DNA from: Neovahlkampfia damariscottae
Taxonomy: Eukaryota > Heterolobosea > Selenaionea > Neovahlkampfiida > Neovahlkampfiidae
DNA: 64,000 nucleotides
Direction: 5' to 3'
Assembly: GCA_016618085.1 (NCBI GenBank)
Contig: JABLTG010000084.1
Coordinates: forward strand, 1 to 64,000
Positions 20,648-32,542 of this stretch are shown piece after piece (the first letter of the stretch is position 1; every line of letters starts with the position of its first letter). Below the pieces are notes generated by a model. That model saw only the letters and a program-made list of their open reading frames with translations. It did no database searches and was not told the DNA's origin. A program made the translations under genes and the position numbers.

Positions 20648-22552
20648 ATGGAGGTGGACAAAGACATGGAAATAGAAAAAGATATTGTTATTCAAGCATC
20701 ATCTAATGGAAAGAAAACACTTCTTACATTAAATCCGTTTCCTATTACAGAAAAATTACCAACTCAAATCTGTTGTGTTATTGATACTTCATATTCAATG
20801 GATGATGAAGCTTCAATTAAAAGTGACACAGGAACTGAAAATTATGGCTTGACTATTTTAGATTTAACCAAACATGCTTTAAGAACTATCATAAAAAGTT
20901 TGAAAGAAGAAGATTCTCTTTGTTTAGTTACTTTTAGTGACCGTGGTCATGTAAAACTCAAACCTCACTCAATGGATAAAAAAGGAAAACAACTTGCTTT
21001 GAATATTGTTGATGATCTTTACACTGATGGATCAACAAACCTTTGGGACGGAATTAAAATTGGAATTGATCTTTTGGCTGAAGAAAAAAACATTTACAAC
21101 AGTTCATTGTTTGTTTTAACAGATGGATGCCCAAATGTTGATCCACCAAGAGGATATATTCCGACACTCCAAAAATACAAAGAAAAAAAGAAAATTCCAA
21201 CAATCAACACTTTTGGATTTGGAAACAATTTAGACAGCAAATTGCTATATGAAATTGCTTTTGAAGCAAATGGTACTTACGCATTCATTCCTGATGGTTC
21301 ATTTGTCGGCACAATTTTTGTGAATGCACTCAGTAATTCACTTTCAACTATTGCTTCAAACGTTAGTGTTACTCTTGAAGGTGTTTCAACATTCTCTGAT
21401 GATTTATATTTATCTGGATTTAAATGGGAAAAAGTTGATGACCATTTGACCTTTAGTCTTGGTATAATGACTTCAGATCAATCAAAAAGTTTAATCATTC
21501 CTGATTCTTTGGATTGTTTGAAATTAAAAATATCATTTGAAACACCTTTCGAAGAAGATGTGATTTCAATTTTAAAAACTGTTAAAGTTGAAAAAGATTC
21601 AAAATCAATGGTTGAAATTGAAGATTTGAGAATGATTTCTGGTTGTAGAATTCTTCAAAATGCATTAAAAAGAAAATCAAAAGATTTCAAAGATGTTCTA
21701 TATCTTATTGAAAATTCAAATTGCAAAGATGAAAAATATGTGATTGACTTGCAAAAAGATTTGGAAGATCAAGCAACATTAGCTTCTTCAGATAAATATT
21801 ACAACAAATGGGGTTTACATTATTTATTATCACTTGGAAGAACTCATATTCTTCAACAATGTAATAATTTTAAGGATCCAGGAGTACAACATTATGGAGG
21901 GAAAAATTTCAATGACTTTAGAGATGAAATTGATGAAATATTTTTAGATATTCCTCCTCCAAAACCATCAAGAGTTTCTTCAAATACAACAACTGTTTCA
22001 AATATGTCAGTTTATTATAATAGCTCAGGACCATGTTTTGAAGGAAGTTCAAGTGTCAAAATGTTCAATGGGAATCACAAATTTGTCAAAGATATTAAAA
22101 AAGATGATCAAATTTTAGGTGTTTCTGGAAAGGGAGTGAAGGTAGTTTGTGTCTTAAAAACAAGATGTAACAATGAAAAAAGAAATTTAGTTGATTTTAA
22201 TGGATTGAAAATTACACCTTGGCATCCAGTCAAGATTAAAGATGAATTTTATTTTCCTGAATCACTTGGAGAAATAAAAGAATACGATTGTGATTTTGTT
22301 TACTCATTTGTATTGGAATGTGAACATTTGATGATCATCAATGATACGAAATGTGTAACATTAGGACATGGATTCCAAGACAATATTGCAAAACATGATT
22401 TCTTTGGAAGTGAAAAAGTGATCAATGAATTGAAACAATTTCAAGGATGGAATGAAGGTCTTATTGAAATGAAAGATGATTGTTTAATAAGAAATGAAGA
22501 AGGTCTTGTAAAAGGATTTAAATTGAACCATGAAATTTTTTCAAAGAATTAA
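20648..22552 (+). CDS. VWA-Vwaint-Hint protein
   Basis: A single 634-residue exon. Residues ~35-230 are a von Willebrand factor A domain with the metal-site motif DTSYSMD, then DGSTNLWDGI and LTDGCPNVDPP. An intermediate region follows (~230-440) and then a Hint (hedgehog/intein-fold) domain at ~465-590: GPCFEGSSSVKMFNG, KFVKDIKKDDQILGV, KITPWHPVKI and CVTLGHGF. Hint domains can self-cleave at their N-terminal Cys; Cys in GPCFEG is the candidate nucleophile, and the block-B His would be in TPWHP. The VWA-Vwaint-Hint order occurs in other protists, usually without known function. It lacks introns, unlike most neighbours. Confidence 0.85.
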   Translation: MEVDKDMEIEKDIVIQASSNGKKTLLTLNPFPITEKLPTQICCVIDTSYSMDDEASIKSDTGTENYGLTILDLTKHALRTIIKSLKEEDSLCLVTFSDRGHVKLKPHSMDKKGKQLALNIVDDLYTDGSTNLWDGIKIGIDLLAEEKNIYNSSLFVLTDGCPNVDPPRGYIPTLQKYKEKKKIPTINTFGFGNNLDSKLLYEIAFEANGTYAFIPDGSFVGTIFVNALSNSLSTIASNVSVTLEGVSTFSDDLYLSGFKWEKVDDHLTFSLGIMTSDQSKSLIIPDSLDCLKLKISFETPFEEDVISILKTVKVEKDSKSMVEIEDLRMISGCRILQNALKRKSKDFKDVLYLIENSNCKDEKYVIDLQKDLEDQATLASSDKYYNKWGLHYLLSLGRTHILQQCNNFKDPGVQHYGGKNFNDFRDEIDEIFLDIPPPKPSRVSSNTTTVSNMSVYYNSSGPCFEGSSSVKMFNGNHKFVKDIKKDDQILGVSGKGVKVVCVLKTRCNNEKRNLVDFNGLKITPWHPVKIKDEFYFPESLGEIKEYDCDFVYSFVLECEHLMIINDTKCVTLGHGFQDNIAKHDFFGSEKVINELKQFQGWNEGLIEMKDDCLIRNEEGLVKGFKLNHEIFSKN

Positions 22553-22556
22553 AAAT

Positions 22557-24499
22557 TTATTTTTTTGATGCTGTGAATTTTCTTGCTTCGATCATAAGAG
22601 CCGATTTATCTTTTTCATTTGCTTTCTCTAAAGGAGTTGCTCCAGTTGAATCTTCAATACTAATTTCAGCACCTGAACTAACTAAGAGTTTTGCAACAGC
22701 AACATCAACTTTTTCGTTTTGAAATACTTTATGCAATGCAGTTTGACCTTCTGAATCTTGCCAATTAATAAATTGACCAAAATCAATATCTTCTTCACCA
22801 TTTTTATTTTCTTCTGATTTTTGTAAGGCTTTTCTTTCCATTTGATCTCTTTCTATTAAATATTGAATAACAGAATGTTGTTGACTTTTAGCAGCATAAT
22901 GAAGACAAGTTTGATCATCGACTGTTACACTATTAATATCAGCTCCATATTTTTCAATCATTAATTTTACAAGTACTTTATTTCCTTGTTCTGAAAGTAA
23001 ATGCAAAACTGAAACTTGATTTTCATCTGCAATTGTAAAATCAGCTTCTTTTTCTAATAAAAAGCTAACAATTTCTTTATGTCCTTTTTCAGCTCCACAA
23101 TAAATAGGTGTTAATTGATTGTCATCAACTGAATTAATATCAATTTTTGGATGCGTAACTAAAAACTGAATTAAAGGTAAATCACCTTTTAAAGCAGCTA
23201 TATGAAGTGGTGTTTTACCATCTGTTTCATTTTGTACATTAACATCTGCACCTTCTAAACATAATGTAATTACTTCACAATAATTAAGTTGGTCAACTGC
23301 AAGAAATAAATTAATTTCAAGAACATGAGCATCTGGATCATCTTCATCTTTTGGTTCTGGTTCTATAAATTCAATTAAGTTATTATCCAATAATGATGTA
23401 ATATTTTTTTCTTTAATAACATTACATAACTCAGAAATTCCTTTGTTTCCAATTTTATTTGAATCTAAAGAAAGTATTTTCATTGTACTGGTTTGCTTTA
23501 AACCTCCTGCGATACATAGTGCACCAATATCTGTTATTAAATTATGACTCAAATGTACTTCTGTTAAATTTGATTTTAAAAAACAATCTTGTAATATCTT
23601 TGCTGATTCATCTCCAATTTTGTTATTTGAAACTATTTTTGATTCATTAATTTTTTTTTTTTTTTTTTACGGTTTAAATATTTCAGTGTAACTGATTTTG
23701 AAATGAATTTCATTAAAGAAGTAACTGATTGATCTGAAAGAGCGTTACCGCTTAAATCTAAATGTTGAACGACTTTGGTTCCTTTTAAACCTTCAAGCAA
23801 AATTTCTAAAGTAAAATCTTTTAATCCAGCTTCACTGAAATCTATAACTTTAATTTTATTGTTTGATGTTAAACAAGATGAAAGTAAATTCGCATCTCCT
23901 TCGTCAATCAGATCTCCTTTATTCAAAATTTTGGAAATTTTCCATTCCTCATCTTCAATATCAAAACTCCATTTTTTTAAACATTTTAAAGTTTTTTCGA
24001 TTTTTTTATCATATTCACCAACCTTTCCTGAAGATAATTTGATACCTTCTTCAACAAAACATTTGAAAACAGTTTCCCATTCTTGCTTTTTTTCTACTGA
24101 TGGAAATTCTAAATCCAATGATCTCTCTTTACCGATAACACTGAAACATTTACTTTGGATTTCGTCTTTTTTCTTTTTGTTGACTCTTTTAAAAACTTGA
24201 GTATTACAACCTATCAAAAATAAAAAAATTAATATTTTTTTTTTACCATCAGAAAATTCGTATAGGTCAATCAAAGGTAATTCACCTTTATCTTTTTCTT
24301 TGTTTGTTGTATTTCTCCACATTATTTTATCACCTGTTTTTGACATGTACATGTAACGCGGATGTGGACTACCTTTTCTACCATGTTTTGTTATTATTAT
24401 TCCTTGAGATTTTAAGTTGATTGAGATATTTTATTTACCTGATTTTAGTTTTTTCACATTCTCTTCATGAATTTTACGTTTGGTTAACTCAGAAAACAT
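22557..24499 (-). CDS. PH-like / leucine-rich repeat / ankyrin repeat protein
   Basis: Starts at ATG 24499; several introns of about 30-40 nt in the first half, and the last exon (22557-~23640) is long. Order: a PH-like N-terminal module (HPRYMYMSKTGDKIMW, ending EWETVFKCFVEEG), RNI-type LRRs (VVQHLDLSGNALSDQSVTSL, EVHLSHNLITDIGALCIA, ILSLDSNKIGNKGIS), then at least six ankyrin repeats (TDGKTPLHIAALKGDLPL, NQLTPIYCGAEKGHKEIV, DQTCLHYAAKSQQHSVI, EGQTALHKVFQNEKVDV). PH plus LRR recalls CARMIL-type scaffolds, but the ankyrin block is not part of that family. Probably a membrane-recruited scaffold. It ends five bases from the VWA-Hint stop. Confidence 0.75.
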
Positions 24500-24665
24500 C
24501 GTCGTCGTTAATTGGTTAAATGAAATGATTGGCTGAATTTTATTTGGTTTATTTTGTCAAAATTCTTTCAAATTTATTTAAAATGATCTTTCAAAAAAAT
24601 TGATTTTTACCAGACAAATCTCTACATTCACTCCTATTGGTTGAAGATATCAAACAACAACTCCG

Positions 24666-25699
24666 ATGGAAATAAAAGAAGAGAAAGAATTCTTTGAAAA
24701 AACATCAAAAGGACTCACTTTGGTACACTTTTGGGCACCTTGGTGCGGTCCTTGTTTCGATTTGGACAAAGTTTGTATTAAATTTTGCGCGCAGTATAAA
24801 AATGTTGAGTACATCAAAGTAATTATTTCAAAAGCATTTTTTAATGAATTTTATTGAAAGGTTGAAGCTGAAAATTTTCCAGACCTTACAGAGAAATACA
24901 ACGTGGAAGCTGTTCCAACATTTATTTTATTTCAACAAGGAAAAAAATTTGCTGTTGTAGAAGGAGCTAACGCACCGCTTTTACTTCAAAAAGCCCAACA
25001 ATTATCAGGTTTAACTGTTTCAGAGCCAATTCCATTGAAGGAACGTCTTCCAAAATTAATCAAACAATCTAATGTTGTTCTTTTTATGAAAGGAAATGTT
25101 GATCAACCAAAATGTGGATTTTCTGCAAAAACAGGTAATTTTTTCGATACATTAAAAACTAGTGGCTATTTTACAAAAACACGGAATTAAATTTACAACT
25201 TTCGACATTTTACAAGACGAAGAAGTCAGAAGTGGTTTAAAAGAATACTCAAATTGGCCAACTTATCCTCAATTATATTGTAAAGGTGAACTTATTGGTG
25301 GTTATGACATTGTTGTTGAATTAGAAGAAGCAGACGAACTTGTTTTGACATTAGGAGAAAAACCATTGAAAGAAAAATTGAAAGATTTAATCAACACTGA
25401 TAAAGTTATGTTATTCATGAAAGGCAATCCATCAGAACCAAAATGTGGATTCAGCAAAAAAACTGGTATTTTGTTTAAAAAAAATATTAAAATTTAAAGT
25501 TGGTATTTTGGAAAAGAGTGGAATTAAATTTTCAACTTTTGACATCTTACAAGATCAAGATGTTAGAACAGGTTTAAAAGAATATTCAAATTGGCCAACT
25601 TATCCTCAATTATATTTTAAAGGAGAATTGATTGGTGGTTATGACATTGTTGTGGAGTTGGATGAATCAAATGAACTTGTTGAAACCCTCACAGAATAA
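24666..25699 (+). CDS. Monothiol glutaredoxin of the Grx3/PICOT type (Trx-Grx-Grx)
   Basis: Four exons (24666-24818, 24861-25134, 25163-25465, 25500-25699) give 309 residues. An N-terminal thioredoxin-like domain has an intact WCGPC motif and AVPTFILF. Two glutaredoxin domains follow, each with KCGFS, the glutathione-binding WPTYPQLY and GGYDIVVEL. These proteins bind Fe-S clusters as dimers and deliver iron in the cytosol and nucleus. Both Grx domains carry an intron at the identical place, two codons after CGFSxKT, and their second halves are nearly identical at the DNA level. This indicates a tandem exon duplication or later gene conversion. ATTGG lies at 24636-24640. Confidence 0.9.
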
Positions 25700-25851
25700 A
25701 TGAATTTATTCAGACAATTATCAAATTTGGAATTTCCATATTCACAGTGATGGTACAACGTGGACCAATGAATTCTTGACAAAACATTCCTAATTGAGCA
25801 TAATAATCCATGATTGGCTCATTCTTTTTTTTTTACTCACCATTAGAAAAA

Positions 25852-27572
25852 ATGTCCACAGTAGACGAAACACTTATCATCAAATCTTCACTTCCAGATG
25901 TAAAATATCCTGAAGACATAACTTTACAAGACTATGTTCTTGGAAAAGCTGCGAAATTCGGAGATGCTCCAGCGTTCATTGATTTTGACTCAAAATTCAC
26001 TTTAACTTTCAACCAAGTGATTGGTATGTCCGACATATTTGCTCAAAATCTTTGGATTCAAAATAAATTCCAACATAAAGAAGTTGTGGCTATTTTCAGT
26101 ATTTTTTTTTTTACATTTTAACTTTTTTTCAGGTGCAAACCATCCATTATGTTCTATTGTCCTCTATGGAACACTTAAAGCAGGTGGTACTTTGACAACT
26201 TTAAATCCACTCTACACAGACAGAGAAGTCCATAAACAACTTCTTGACTCACAAGCTAAATACATGGTCACGATTCCTCAAGTTTTAGACACTGCTAAAA
26301 AAGCATGTGCTGATTCAAATGTCAAAAAAATTTACGTCATGAGCCCAGATGCTGTTGAAACAACTGTTTCAGATGGAATTCAAATTTTAGACTTTAAAAA
26401 TTTACTTGCTCCTGTCAAAGAAAAAGTTGAAATCAAATTTGAAAGCAATCCAAAAGAAGATATTGCTATTCTTCCATATTCTTCAGGTACAACTGGTGTT
26501 TCAAAAGGGTTTGTTTGTTTATATTTTTTGACATTTTCCAAGTGTTATGATTACACACACAAATTTAGTTGCTAATGTTGCACAAGGAGAACATGAGGGT
26601 TTAGTTATTAGCCCTGGTGAAAAACTCATTGGTGTCTGTAAGTTTAAATTTGATTAATCTTTGAAAGTACCTTATTTCCATATTTATGCTTTATACGCTT
26701 TTCTTGCAGCTGGTTTATCACGTGGATGTTGTACTATTTCACTTCCAAGATTTGATTTAGTTAAATTCCTCACAATTATTCAAGAGTACAAAGTTGAAAG
26801 AGTACACATTGTTCCACCTATTGTTCTTGCTCTTGCTAAACATCCAGTCATTGAAAAATTTGATTTATCATCACTAAAAGCTGTTGTATCTGCTGCTGCT
26901 CCATTGACTTCAGCTTTGACAATGGAATGTCAAAAAAGATTAAACGTTTCAATCAACCAAGGATATGGTATGACTGAAAGTTCACCACTTATTTCTGCTC
27001 AATTTGATAACAAAGCTATTGCAGGAGGTGCTGGTGTTTTAATTTCAAATATTGAAGCTAGAATTGTTGACGAAAATGGAAAGGATCTTGGATACGATAA
27101 TGAAGGAGAACTTGTCATTAGAGGACCAAATGTGATGAAAGGATATCTTGGAAATGAAGAAGCAACAAAATATACAATTAGAGATGGTTGGTTATTCACT
27201 GGAGATATTGCTAAAATTGAAAAAAAAACAAATGAAGTTTTTATTTTGGACAGAGTCAAAGAATTGATTAAATATAAAGGTTTTCAAGTTCCACCTGCAG
27301 AATTAGAAGGTTTATTACTTGGACATCCAGCTGTAGCAGATTGTTGTGTCATTGGTGTTCAAGATGACGAAGCTGGTGAATTACCAAAAGCTTTCATTGT
27401 ATTAAAACCAAACACAAAGGCTACTGCGGAAGAAATTATGGAATTTATCGCAAAAGATGTTTCACCTCAAAAAAAAATTAGACTTGTTGAATTCATTGAT
27501 GCAATTCCAAAAAGCGCAAGCGGAAAAATTCTCAGAAGAGTCTTGAGAGATAAACAAAAAGAATCAAAATAA
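25852..27572 (+). CDS. 4-coumarate:CoA ligase-like acyl-CoA synthetase
   Basis: Four exons (25852-26098, 26133-26508, 26543-26637, 26668-27572) give 540 residues, typical of the ANL superfamily. Motifs in order: AMP-binding SSGTTGVSKGVM (~residue 205), HIYALYAFLAAGL, QGYGMTESSP, GWLFTGDIA, DRVKELIKYKGFQVPPAELE and the C-terminal catalytic Lys in SASGKILRR. It activates a carboxylic acid to an acyl-AMP and then a CoA thioester. The sequence groups with 4CL-like and peroxisomal acyl-CoA synthetases, but the substrate cannot be told and the C-terminus KESK is not a standard peroxisomal signal. Confidence 0.88.
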
Positions 27573-27684
27573 ATTATACTTTTAAATATCAAAAGAAGGT
27601 TCAAAAAAAATAATTCTTTTTTTAAATCAATTTTCATTGGGTTCTTCAAAAACCAATCAAAAATTTGGGACAAAGTTTAGAGGA

Positions 27685-30600
27685 ATGGTAAGCACGTTTT
27701 TTTTTTCTTAAAAGTTCAGGGTTTATCTGAAGTCAGAAAACAAGAGTTAACAAAAGCTTTCAGTGTGTTTGACCGTGATGGTTCTGGTAGTATTACAAAA
27801 GAAGAATTGGCTTTAGTTTTACAAAATCTTCACCCAAATATGAAGCCTTCACTTTCAGAAGTAAACCAAATTATGAAAATTATGGATCAAAATGGTGATG
27901 GTGTCATTGAACTCAGTGAATTTTTATCAACTATGCAAAACTGGCTTGAAGAAGAAGGAGAAAGTTCAAAAGACTCAACAAACTCCAAAAAGAGAGGTAG
28001 AACAGATTCTTTAGATGTTAGTCGTTTTTTCAAATTTAAATTTATTTCTTAGTCAAGAGAAGAACTTCACTCAAAAGTTTCAAAATTTTTCCTTCAATTT
28101 TCAACTTCTTCAAAATTTGAAGAAACAAGGAAATCTGTCCATGAAATCAAATCAAATAAAAAATATAATATCGATATTTTCTCAATACAAGAGGATTATA
28201 TGGATACTTTAGATACACAAGTTGAAGACAAAGTTTTAATTTTCATTTTTTTAATTTTTTTTTTTCAAGACTGTCATAGTGAATCAAATTAAAAAAACAG
28301 ATTTAAAATACTTGGCTAAATGTATTGTTAGTTCAAAATCATTTTCAGAAGCTTTACCTTACCTTCAAGAAACAGGTCATTTATTCACAATCATGGGTTC
28401 GAAAAATTTTTTCTAATTTTTTCTCTCAGATTTATTTTCATCACCTTCTCAAAGAAGATCTGTGTCAGATGAATTAATTTATCTTTTTGAATCATTCACA
28501 CCAATAATTCAAAGATTAATTCAATTTTTAAAAGTTGATGAAAGTCCAGAATTGCAAGTATGTTTTATTTTTCTTTTTTTACTCTTGACAGTATGCATCT
28601 CTTAGAATATTAAGTTATATGGTCAATGGTCCTAGAATAAGTTCAACACCACCTGATAATAATCTTCATCCAGATAAAATGTATTTCAAACAAAAAATGA
28701 AAGAAGAAGGAGCACTTCCATTGATTGTCAAATTTTTAATTCCAAAATATCGTGATGTTTATCCTCAAATTGTTGAAGAATGCTTGAGATTTCTTGGAAA
28801 TTTTGGAAATCACAATGAGTCAGCTAGAGATTTTCTTCTTGACCATGATATTTTCAATCCAGTTTTAGACATGTTCGCTGGTGTTTTTCATGACAAATTC
28901 AAACCAAATATTTCACTTTTAAAAAATGCAGTTTTTTGTGTTTCAAATTTGTGCGGTATTTCACATACCAAACATCCAGATTGGAATAGAGTTTGAAATT
29001 TAAATTTTGACAACTTTTTAAAGGTAAAAAATGTGATTCCAGTTTTTAGTGAATTGCTGATTTACTATGATACTCTGTACGATGAAGAAATTGTGTTGTA
29101 TCATCTTTGTTCAACACTTTCATTCTTGTTACCAGGAGTTAGAGAAGAATCAGTTTTAATTAAATTAATTGATTTGTTAACCCATAAATCACAATTTGTC
29201 ATCCAAATTGCTTTAAATACCATCAACAAATTAATTGTTGCTGATGCATTTATTACAAAGGTTTATTTTCATACAAAATAACAATTTTCTTCAGATTTTT
29301 TTAAAAGCTGGATTAGTTGCAGTCACAAAGATTTTATTGCTACATTCAAATCAAGAAATCAGACTTTCAACATGTGGTTTATTAGGAACATTAATTGGAG
29401 TTCGTGGAAGAATTCAAAATGTGTTAGATGCAGATATCATTCCAATTTTCATTGATATTTGCTCAAAAGATGATTATTGTCGTTGGAGATGCGTTAAATT
29501 GTTAAAATACATGACAAGAGGATCTGCTCTTCAAGTTAAACAACTTGTTACAGAACACTCAATTGTTCAAGTTTTGTGTCATGTTTTGACATTTTTTGAA
29601 TCTCATGATGAAGTTTTAAAATCAGTTTATAATTTCATTGGTTCTTCTTACAATTATGAAATGATGAGAGATTCTTTGATTGCATTGAATGGTATTATTT
29701 TAGCTGGTGACATTGAATTTGAACAATCTGATGAAGTTGAATTCAATCCTTATGCAGAATATTTTGATTTTGATTGTATTTTGAAAATTGGTGGACTTTT
29801 AAAACAAATGCATGAAACATCTGATCTACTTCCTTGGAAAACTGAAAAGGGAGGAACCACAATTGAAGATACTTGCAAAGGTTTATTAGTAAAAATTAAA
29901 AAAGTTGCTGACACCTTTAAAACAACTCAAGCAAAACAAGTTTCTAAAACAATTGATGAAGTTTTAGTCGCATTTTATGGAGAAAAATATATTTCAAAAT
30001 TGGACTACAATAAATATGAAGCAAACTTCTTTGATAGATTTAAAGAAAAAAGACATTATTATAATCAACTTTCAAATATACCAACAACTCCAAGTGATGG
30101 TGGAAATAACTCATTAAATTTCAAATCAACTATTGATCTCAAAACACGTGAAGAAAATTTCAAAAGAAATTTATTTGAAGACATTATCACACAAGCAAAA
30201 AAAGAAAATATTAACTTCACAGTTGATCAATTAAATTCAGCATTTGAATGGTGGAAATCAAAATGTGATGAAAATGGAAGAGTTCAAAAAGATATTTTCA
30301 AACAGGGAATTGAAGAAAAATTTGGTATTAAAGATAAAATGGCTTTAGAAAGTTATTACCTTTCCTTTGATGCAAATGGAGATGGATATGTTGATTTTCG
30401 TGAGTTTATTGTTGGAATTGGTATTATGGAAAAAAAGAAAGAAGCAACAAAGAAACAAGAATCATTAGAAGGAATTATTCAATGTAATCTCAATACCAAA
30501 ATTTAATCCCATTTTTAGTGATGTTTCGAACATATGATTATGATAATAATGGTTATATTACTCCAGATGAAGTGTTCAGAATCTTTAAAAATGTTAAAGA

Positions 30601-30796
30601 TGCAGAAGGAAAACCGTACAAGTAAGAACAAAATTTTTAACACAAAATTTCACACAGTGAATATGATTTAAAAATCTATGTTCAAAAAAAATTTAATGAA
30701 ATTGATACAGATGGAAATGGGTTTATTGATTATGAAGAATTTAAGGATGCAGTATTAACAAATAAATTACAAATGAACATTGCGATGGGATTTTAA
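27685..30796 (+). CDS. EF-hand / importin-alpha-like armadillo / EF-hand chimera
   Basis: Ten coding exons join in frame to 933 residues; the first contains only the ATG (27685-27687) followed by a 32-nt intron, the others being 27720-28016, 28053-28232, 28270-28396, 28430-28557, 28592-28990, 29024-29260, 29295-30483, 30519-30621 and 30658-30796. Residues 1-80 hold two canonical EF-hands (DRDGSGSITKEE, DQNGDGVIELSE). The middle ~550 residues are armadillo repeats with importin-alpha-like wording (CLRFLGNFGNHNESARDFLL, LLKNAVFCVSNLCG, STCGLLGTLIGV). The end has three calcium loops (DANGDGYVDFRE, DYDNNGYITPDE, DTDGNGFIDYEE). The layout suggests a calcium-responsive adaptor. No IBB domain is visible, so nuclear import is not proven. 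Confidence 0.82.
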
Positions 30797-30898
30797 AAAA
30801 AAAAATAAAATAAAATCAACCAATCAATTTCTGATATTTTTTCATTGGTTATTTTTTTTTGAAAAAAAAGTTGACGCTCATAAGATCAGTATTTCTGA

Positions 30899-32501
30899 AT
30901 GTTTTACTATGCTGAATCTATAATACCAAATCAAATTCAGAGTAGTAAAATTGAAGTAGATGAAACAAAAACGAGAATAAAAGTAGAAAGAGTCAAAGTT
31001 TCTCGTCCTTTTCATTTTACTCCTCCAGAAGAAGATTTGTCAGATGAAAATCCAAAAATCAAAAAAAAATCGAGTGATAAAATGAAAGAAAAAAACAATA
31101 ATCAAAAAACAAAAGAAACAACAAACAAAGAAAAAAAAGACGACGAAGCATTTTTTAGTGACGCAAATTTTATAATAGATCCTTTGGAAGAAGAAACCAT
31201 AGAGAAGAAATCAAATCTTTCTTTGAAAATACGAAACTCAAAAACTGAATCTCCGAGTTCAAAAATTACAGTACTGGTAGAAGATGTCAAAAGTAAAATT
31301 AAAAAAAAAATAACTTTTGAAAAAAGACGAGAAGTTTAAATTTCCAATTTCAGTGGATCCAAAAATGCGAGGAACCGAGTTTATATGGAAAGTTATCGAA
31401 GAATGTCGTGAATTTCGAATAGTTTTACCAGATCATAACCCAGAAAGTTATGATTTAAGAGCGATGGATAAAACCGGATCTTTATTTTCGGTACCACCTT
31501 TTGATAAAGAAATGACACTTAAATATTATTCCGTTAGTTTAATGGCACTGGAATATAATGGTAGGAAAATTAAAGAACCTGTTCATGATGAATTTCAATT
31601 TCATGAAGTTTATAGACCTCCTTTAAATGGTTCAAAAGCTTTTTTAGATGATATTAGATTAACTGTTTATTTACCAAATTCAAGATACCCTCAAATTGTT
31701 CCAGTATCACCTGATATTTTATTAACATCACTACATAAATTATTATGTTCAAAATTTAAATTGGATTTACAAAAACACACTATACAAGTTCAAGAAAGAG
31801 GATTAATGAAATCAATACAAAAGAAAAATATGGAAAAAACATTGAGATCACTGAATTATAATATAATGGCAATTGTTAGAGTTGGTGAAAATTGGAGAGA
31901 AACTCAAAGAGAATCAGGTAATTTAACATTTTTTTTGACAATTTAAAAGATGAATGGATTATGGATTTTAAAGATACACAAAGTGAAGAAATAGTGTTTC
32001 CTGGATCAGTTGATGAAATACCTGCAACTGTAAAAAAAAAAAATATTTAAAATTTAGGAATACCGTGTAATCAAAGTTAATAAATATGGAACAGCTCAAG
32101 AGCGTGTTTTAGGTATAAATGGTGTACATATTACAAACAAAGAAGCAAAAGAAAGTTTTTCATTATTTAGGAAAGGAACAAAACATGTTTGTTAAAAAAA
32201 AAAAAAGATTAATATTCTTAAAAAGCCTGTTCGTTTGGTTAAAAACTTAATAACTGTATTGGAATCTGATACAAATGAAAAACAATTTACTTTAGTTTTT
32301 TCAAAAGAATCATCAAGAGATACTGAAACATTAAATTTAGAAGCGTTCACAAAAATTGAAGCAACTGAAATTTGTAAAAAATTGAAATATTTGATAGATT
32401 TTTATTTACACCTTGGAAGATTACAAAAAAGTGAAAACAAGAGAAGAAGTATTTATGCTTTAGATGCAAATCCCAACAGAGTGTCAATCAGTGAAAAATA
32501 A
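30899..32501 (+). CDS. Sin1/Avo1-like TORC2 subunit
   Basis: Five exons (30899-31292, 31327-31917, 31950-32029, 32058-32186, 32226-32501) give 489 residues. A charged, Lys-rich N-terminus precedes a CRIM-like domain (~130-240) whose core ILPDxNPExYxLR pattern appears as VLPDHNPESYDLRAMDK, followed by a Ras-binding-like ubiquitin fold (RLTVYLPNSRYPQIVPVS) and a C-terminal PH-like domain (EYRVIKVNKYGTAQERVLGI, ending EICKKLKYLIDF). CRIM-RBD-PH is the Sin1 architecture, which recruits AGC kinases to TORC2 and links it to Ras. Each domain match is by eye and individually modest, but the order is persuasive. Confidence 0.7.
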
Positions 32502-32542
32502 TTTTATTAAAAAAGAATGAAATAAAAATTCATTTTTTTTAC

